Source: Vulcanimicrobiota bacterium
GTDB lineage: Bacteria; Vulcanimicrobiota; Vulcanimicrobiia; Vulcanimicrobiales; Vulcanimicrobiaceae
Length of the DNA stretch: 35,884 nt
Assembly: GCA_003158195.1 (NCBI GenBank)
Contig: PMHP01000028.1
Span: 1 to 35,884 of the forward strand
Direction of reading: 5' to 3'
This document shows, in pieces, positions 32,420 through 35,884 of this stretch. The notes under the pieces are model-generated. The model did no database searches. It saw nothing but the letters and a program-made list of their open reading frames with translations, and was not told the origin of the DNA. The position numbers and the translations under genes are program-made. Numbering within the stretch: position 1 is the stretch's first letter; the number at the start of each line of letters is the position of its first letter.

Positions 32420-32465
32420 CGGCCGCCGCTTCCGGCGCCGCCTCGGGTGCGGCCCGCGGGTCGGG

Positions 32466-32492
32466 CCCTTCGACAGGCTCAGGACAGGCTCT
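32466..32492 (+). repeat. Dispersed-repeat-like element at the head of cdsA
   Basis: The CCCTTCGACAGGCTCAGGAC type sequence here resembles short palindromic repeats (CCTTCGACAGGCTCAGG and relatives) that recur in many environmental bacterial genomes, as I recall them. Only this copy is in the window. Read in the cdsA frame it would encode the low-complexity PSTGSGQAL, so it either extends the protein's N-terminus or lies in its leader. Confidence 0.4.
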
Positions 32493-32508
32493 CGGGCGCC
32501 GCGATCTT

Positions 32509-33303
32509 TTGCGCCGGATCGTCAGCGGCGTGGTCCTCGCCACAATCGTGCTGTCCTCGGCTGCAAACATCTACACGTTCGCGGCGGTGGTCCTCGCGAT
32601 TACGCTCGGCTCGCTTTGGGAGCTAGCCGGACTCACGGCGCGCAAAGGTCAGGCGCTGATCTTTCCGGTCGCGGCGGTCGCGGTTGCGACCTACATCGTG
32701 CTCGCGACGCTCGGCTTGCAGCACGCCTACGAGAAACCGCTGCTCGCGTTCACGGTCATCGCTTCCCTTGGATTTTCGCTCATCGGCGAGCGTCAGGGTT
32801 ACTTTGCCCGCAGCGCCTTCACCGTTTTCGGCGTGCTCTACATCGGTTGGCTCGCCTCCTATTTTATCGCGCTGCGCAATTTGCCGCACGTCGGGGCTGC
32901 CTATACGATCGCGAGCATCGTCGCGATCGCGATCACCGACATCTTCGCGATGCTGGTCGGAACGACGCTCGGGCGCACGCCGCTGACCTCGATCTCGCCG
33001 AACAAGACCTGGGAAGGCGCCGTCGGCGGCCTGCTCGCCACGACGGCGGTCGGCGCGTCGTTCGGGCTCATCCCGGCGCTGCACATCTCGTGGTGGGACG
33101 GCGTCCTCATCGGCGCGATCACGAGCGTTGCCGCACAATGCGGCGACATCGTCGAATCGGCACTCAAGCGCGACGCCCGGGTCAAGGACGCCGGCAGTTT
33201 CCTTGCCGGCCACGGCGGCATCCTCGACCGCTTCGACTCGTACACCTTCGGCGGGATCGCTTTCTACGCCGCACTCTACATTACGGGTCACATCCCGCGT
33301 TGA
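32509..33303 (+). CDS. cdsA: Phosphatidate cytidylyltransferase CdsA
   Basis: CdsA makes CDP-diacylglycerol from phosphatidate and CTP, in the membrane. The protein has about eight hydrophobic segments and the family signature region: ITDIFAMLVGTTLGRTPL, SISPNKTWEGAVGG, then SALKRDARVKDAG and LAGHGGILDRFDSYTF (usual PGHGG reads AGHGG). Start uncertain. TTG at 32509 gives 264 residues beginning LRRIVSGVVLATIVL, like homologues. CTG at 32416 overlaps the uppS stop (CTGA) with GGGGGAA just upstream, but the added 31 residues are Ala/Gly/Ser low complexity including a dispersed repeat. I annotate the shorter form. Confidence 0.9.
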   Translation: MRRIVSGVVLATIVLSSAANIYTFAAVVLAITLGSLWELAGLTARKGQALIFPVAAVAVATYIVLATLGLQHAYEKPLLAFTVIASLGFSLIGERQGYFARSAFTVFGVLYIGWLASYFIALRNLPHVGAAYTIASIVAIAITDIFAMLVGTTLGRTPLTSISPNKTWEGAVGGLLATTAVGASFGLIPALHISWWDGVLIGAITSVAAQCGDIVESALKRDARVKDAGSFLAGHGGILDRFDSYTFGGIAFYAALYITGHIPR

Positions 33304-33313
33304 CGCGAACGCG

Positions 33314-34513
33314 GTGCGGGTGAAGAAGAGCGTAGCGATTCTCGGCTCGACCGGATCGATCGGGACGCAGGCGCTCGACGTGATCGCGCGCCACCCCGAT
33401 CGCTTTGCGGTCGTAGCGCTCGCCGCGGGAAGCCGCGTCGGCGAACTCATCGACCAAGCGAAGCGCTTCGCGCCCGGGCTCGTTTCGTGTGCGAACGAGG
33501 CTGACGTCGCCGCGCTGCGGGCCGCGCTGCCGGCGAAAACCCGCGTCACCTGCGGCGCTGCGGGGCTGCTCGCGGTCGCGGCCGAGAGCGGCGCGCAGGT
33601 CGTGCTTGCGGCAACGGACGGCGCGGTTTCGTTCGATGCCGTCTTCGCCGCGGTCGAGCGCGGCATCCGGATCGCGGTCGCCAACAAAGAGCTGATCGTC
33701 GCCGCCGGCGAGCTGTTCATCGCCGCCGCCAAACGCAGCGGCGCCGAGATCATCCCGGTCGATTCCGAGCACAGCGCGCTTTTCCAGTGCCTCGTCGGCG
33801 AGCCGCCCGGACGGATCGGTTCGCTGATCCTCACCGCGTCGGGCGGACCGTTTTGGACCTGGGAGCGCGATGCGATCGCGCAAGCGTCGCTCGCCGATGC
33901 GCTGCGCCACCCCACCTGGCAAATGGGGACGAAGAACACCGTCGATTCGGCTTCCCTGATGAACAAGGGGCTCGAAGTGATCGAGGCCAGCCGTCTTTTC
34001 GGCGTCCCACCCGACCGGATCGACGTGCTCGTGCACCGCACGTCGGTCGCCCACGGTTTCGTCGTTTTCACCGACGGCAACGTGAAAGCCCAGCTCGCGC
34101 CGCCCGACATGCGGCTGCCGATCGGCTACGCGCTCGCCTACCCGGACCGGCTGCCGGACCACGAGCGGATTGCCTCCCTCGACGCCCTCGGTGCAGCCGC
34201 GCAGGCCGTCGAGGCCCGGCTGTCCTTCGAACGCCCTGACCTCGACCGCTTCCCGTGCCTCGGTCTTGCGTACGCTGCGCTTGCCCGAGGAGGGACGGTA
34301 CCGGCCGCTCTCTCGGCCGCAAACGAAATCGCCGTGGGTGCGTTCGTAAGAGGGCAGATCCGCTTCGGCGCCATCCCCCAGGTCGTGTCGGCCGCGCTTG
34401 CCGGCACGCCCGACGAACCACTTAGTCTGGGTTCCGTACGGGCCGCCGATGCTCGCGCTCGCGAGCTCGCGCGGGCCGCAGTCGAGGCCCGTTTGGCCAC
34501 CCCGGCGAACTAG
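33314..34513 (+). CDS. dxr: 1-deoxy-D-xylulose 5-phosphate reductoisomerase Dxr (IspC)
   Basis: Dxr catalyses the first committed step of the MEP isoprenoid pathway, converting DXP to MEP with NADPH. The 399 residues contain the NADPH loop AILGSTGSIGTQALDVI, ANKELIVAAG, the metal-binding PVDSEHSALFQ (Asp, Glu), NTVDSASLMNKGLEVIEA (Lys, Glu) and the active-site flap TSVAHGFV. GTG at 33314 or GTG at 33320 are equivalent in frame; length favours neither. No clear Shine-Dalgarno is visible. It follows cdsA by ten bases and precedes rseP by nine. Confidence 0.96.
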   Translation: MRVKKSVAILGSTGSIGTQALDVIARHPDRFAVVALAAGSRVGELIDQAKRFAPGLVSCANEADVAALRAALPAKTRVTCGAAGLLAVAAESGAQVVLAATDGAVSFDAVFAAVERGIRIAVANKELIVAAGELFIAAAKRSGAEIIPVDSEHSALFQCLVGEPPGRIGSLILTASGGPFWTWERDAIAQASLADALRHPTWQMGTKNTVDSASLMNKGLEVIEASRLFGVPPDRIDVLVHRTSVAHGFVVFTDGNVKAQLAPPDMRLPIGYALAYPDRLPDHERIASLDALGAAAQAVEARLSFERPDLDRFPCLGLAYAALARGGTVPAALSAANEIAVGAFVRGQIRFGAIPQVVSAALAGTPDEPLSLGSVRAADARARELARAAVEARLATPAN

Positions 34514-34522
34514 ATAGGACCT

Positions 34523-35674
34523 ATGCCCGTCATGTCGCTCACGCTCGCCCTCGCGTTGCCGTCGCTGGACGGGATCGAGAAAATCGTCGTCTTCCTGCTC
34601 ATGCTCTCGATTTTGGTCGTGCTGCATGAGGGCGGCCACTTCTTGCTCGCTCGAGTCAACGGCGTCCGCGTCAACGATTTTGCGGTCGGATTCGGCCCGA
34701 CGCTGCTGAAGTGGACGTCGCCCCGCAGCGGCACGAACTACCGGCTCAATCTGCTCCCGATCGGCGGCTACTGCGCGATGCAGGGCGAGGACGGGAAGAC
34801 GAGCGAGGCCGAGCAGCAGCGCCAGTTCCGCGAGAAGCCGGGCGCGCCGGGCGGGGACAATTTCCAAGCGAAAACGACGCTTCAGCGCCTGGCGATCGTC
34901 GTCGCCGGGCCGGTCGCGAACTTCGTTCTCGCCTACGTCATTCTGCTGGTGGCGGCGATCACGTTCGGTATCGCTTCGGCAACGTTCAGCACCGTCATCG
35001 GTCCGCTCCAAGACGGGTCGCCGGGAGCCAAAGCGGGCCTCCAGATCGGCGATAAGATCGTCTCGGTCAACGGGGTCGGGATTACCGACGGCAACAAGCT
35101 CGTCGAAAAGATTCAGGCGTCCGCCGGCATCCCGCTAAGGATCGGATTCGTTCGCCACGGCAACCTGCAAACGGTGGTCGTCACCCCACGCGCCGAACAG
35201 CTCAAGGGGAAGACGATCGGGCGGATCGGTTTCATTCGCGTTCCGCAGTTCGAACGGGTCGGAATCCTCGCGGCGTTTCCCATCGCGTGGTTTGAATTTG
35301 CCGATCAGGCAATGGGCCAATTGCAGGGCTTCGCCGAGCTTGTGACCGCGCCGGCGCAGCATGCCTCGAGCCTCTCGGGCGTGATCGGCATGGAACGCGC
35401 TGCGTCGGCGACGCAAGACCTCGGTTGGGGCCCCTATCTCTCGCTCGCCGCGGCGATCTCGATTGCGCTCGGCATCCTGAACTTGCTTCCGTTCCCGGCC
35501 CTCGACGGCGGGCGGGCGGTCTTCATCTTGGCCGAGATGCTGCGCGGCCGGCCGGTCGATCCGGAGAAGGAAGCGCTCGTGCACGTCACCGGCTTTGCCG
35601 TTCTCATGGTCCTCATGGTTTTCGTGGCGTATCATGACGTGGAGAACATCATCAACGGCAAGGGAGTGTTCTAG
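34523..35674 (+). CDS. rseP: RseP-type site-2 protease (intramembrane zinc metalloprotease)
   Basis: A 383-residue M50 protease. The zinc motif HEGGH (His35, Glu36, His39) lies in the first membrane helix. A PDZ domain follows near 165-250 ([20 protein letters not shown]), and the second zinc-site motif is [16 protein letters not shown] near 316-331. It cleaves membrane-bound anti-sigma factors and signal peptides in known systems; the anti-sigma factor encoded at 21647 is a conceivable substrate, but this is inference. The ATG at 34523 is the start, and the stop TAG shares a base with the ispG GTG. Confidence 0.95.
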   Translation: MPVMSLTLALALPSLDGIEKIVVFLLMLSILVVLHEGGHFLLARVNGVRVNDFAVGFGPTLLKWTSPRSGTNYRLNLLPIGGYCAMQGEDGKTSEAEQQRQFREKPGAPGGDNFQAKTTLQRLAIVVAGPVANFVLAYVILLVAAITFGIASATFSTVIGPLQDGSPGAKAGLQIGDKIVSVNGVGITDGNKLVEKIQASAGIPLRIGFVRHGNLQTVVVTPRAEQLKGKTIGRIGFIRVPQFERVGILAAFPIAWFEFADQAMGQLQGFAELVTAPAQHASSLSGVIGMERAASATQDLGWGPYLSLAAAISIALGILNLLPFPALDGGRAVFILAEMLRGRPVDPEKEALVHVTGFAVLMVLMVFVAYHDVENIINGKGVF

Positions 35675-35884
35675 TGGTTCGCCTCAGGCGTGAGTCCAAG
35701 CCCGTGCTGCTCGAAAACAAATCGAAGTGGTCGAGCGGGGCAAAGAAAGTCTGGATGGGCGGCGTCCACCCCGTCGTCGTCCAATCGATGACGACGACCG
35801 ATACCGCCGACGTCGATAAGACCCTCGAACAGATTTACGGTCTGGCCGCGGCGGGCTGCGAAGTCGTGCGCGTCACGGTCAAGG
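35674..35884 (+). CDS. ispG: 4-hydroxy-3-methylbut-2-enyl diphosphate synthase IspG, N-terminal part
   Basis: GTG at 35674 overlaps the rseP TAG by one base. The gene continues beyond the right edge, leaving about 70 residues: [19 protein letters not shown], then [25 protein letters not shown]. These are the N-terminal TIM-barrel strands of IspG (GcpE), which makes HMBPP from MEcPP using a [4Fe-4S] cluster whose cysteines lie in the unseen C-terminal part. The dxr-rseP-ispG order is a widely conserved arrangement. Confidence 0.93.
   Translation, partial: MVRLRRESKPVLLENKSKWSSGAKKVWMGGVHPVVVQSMTTTDTADVDKTLEQIYGLAAAGCEVVRVTVK

Noticed and set aside
33281-35011. A 576-codon open frame on the minus strand across dxr and rseP
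   Set aside because: It is fully antisense to two well-recognised genes, is Arg/Asp/Glu-rich with no domain, and is the usual shadow frame of high-GC coding DNA.

Overview
This window is an ordinary chromosomal segment from a high-GC bacterium. It is densely packed with housekeeping genes and starts very often with GTG or TTG. Gene order and protein style (rpsB-tsf-pyrH-frr-uppS-cdsA-dxr-rseP-ispG, a secreted copper-amine-oxidase-like/BsuPI protein, a short EF-Ts, an orphan csrA) suggest an uncultured non-proteobacterial lineage. Candidatus Eremiobacterota (WPS-2) or a neighbouring phylum is my best guess, but this is an inference from style, not a phylogeny. I see no tRNA, rRNA, CRISPR array, prophage or intact insertion sequence.

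Layout. 1-6300 (+): the 3' end of hisF, hisIE, recG, a HAD phosphatase, rsmD, coaD, a coiled-coil protein and a Lon-like PDZ protease, mostly overlapping or nearly so. 6293-8086 (-): an enoyl-CoA hydratase followed by a DUF2249-Crp/Fnr fusion regulator. 8160-10830 (+): phoU, a secreted CuAO-like/BsuPI protein and a class V aminotransferase. 10827-12780 (-): an ATP-grasp-like protein of unknown role and a small exported protein. The divergent gap that follows (12781-12983) holds three consecutive stem-loops with terminator-like ends and may be a small RNA gene. 12984-17627 (+): a Cof-type HAD, an 86-residue unknown, a glycosyltransferase, moaD, moaE, an alpha/beta hydrolase and moeB with a rhodanese domain, nearly all coupled by stop/start overlap. 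17628-17911 (-): an intact small protein and the first ~32 codons of a nucleotidyltransferase cut off at the end of moeB, which looks like a decayed two-gene toxin-antitoxin-like module. 18052-20951 (+): queG, a LolA-like exported protein and moaA. The 3' end of moaA is duplicated downstream. 21129-24174 (+): an ECF sigma factor, its anti-sigma factor, a cytochrome c lipoprotein and a photolyase. 24164-24772 (-): a B-box/Tic20-like membrane protein. 24864-26895 (+): an ABC exporter and csrA. 26899-27609 (-): an unknown membrane protein. 27811-35884 (+): the translation/isoprenoid/envelope block.

How the genes work together. MoaA, MoaD, MoaE and MoeB cover most of molybdopterin synthesis, split by the queG region. 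Dxr and IspG supply isoprenoid precursors by the MEP pathway, UppS makes the undecaprenyl carrier, CdsA makes CDP-diacylglycerol and RseP is an intramembrane protease. RpsB, EF-Ts and RRF serve translation, and PyrH makes UDP. The window has no gene-free stretch above 300 bases; the longest gaps are 12781-12983, 27610-27810 and 30624-30839, each described below.

The items most worth a second look are the stem-loop block at 12831-12958, the DUF2249-Crp fusion, the truncated nucleotidyltransferase module, pyrH with no ATG/GTG/TTG start, the photolyase whose conserved N-terminus has no start codon, and the moaA 3' duplication.
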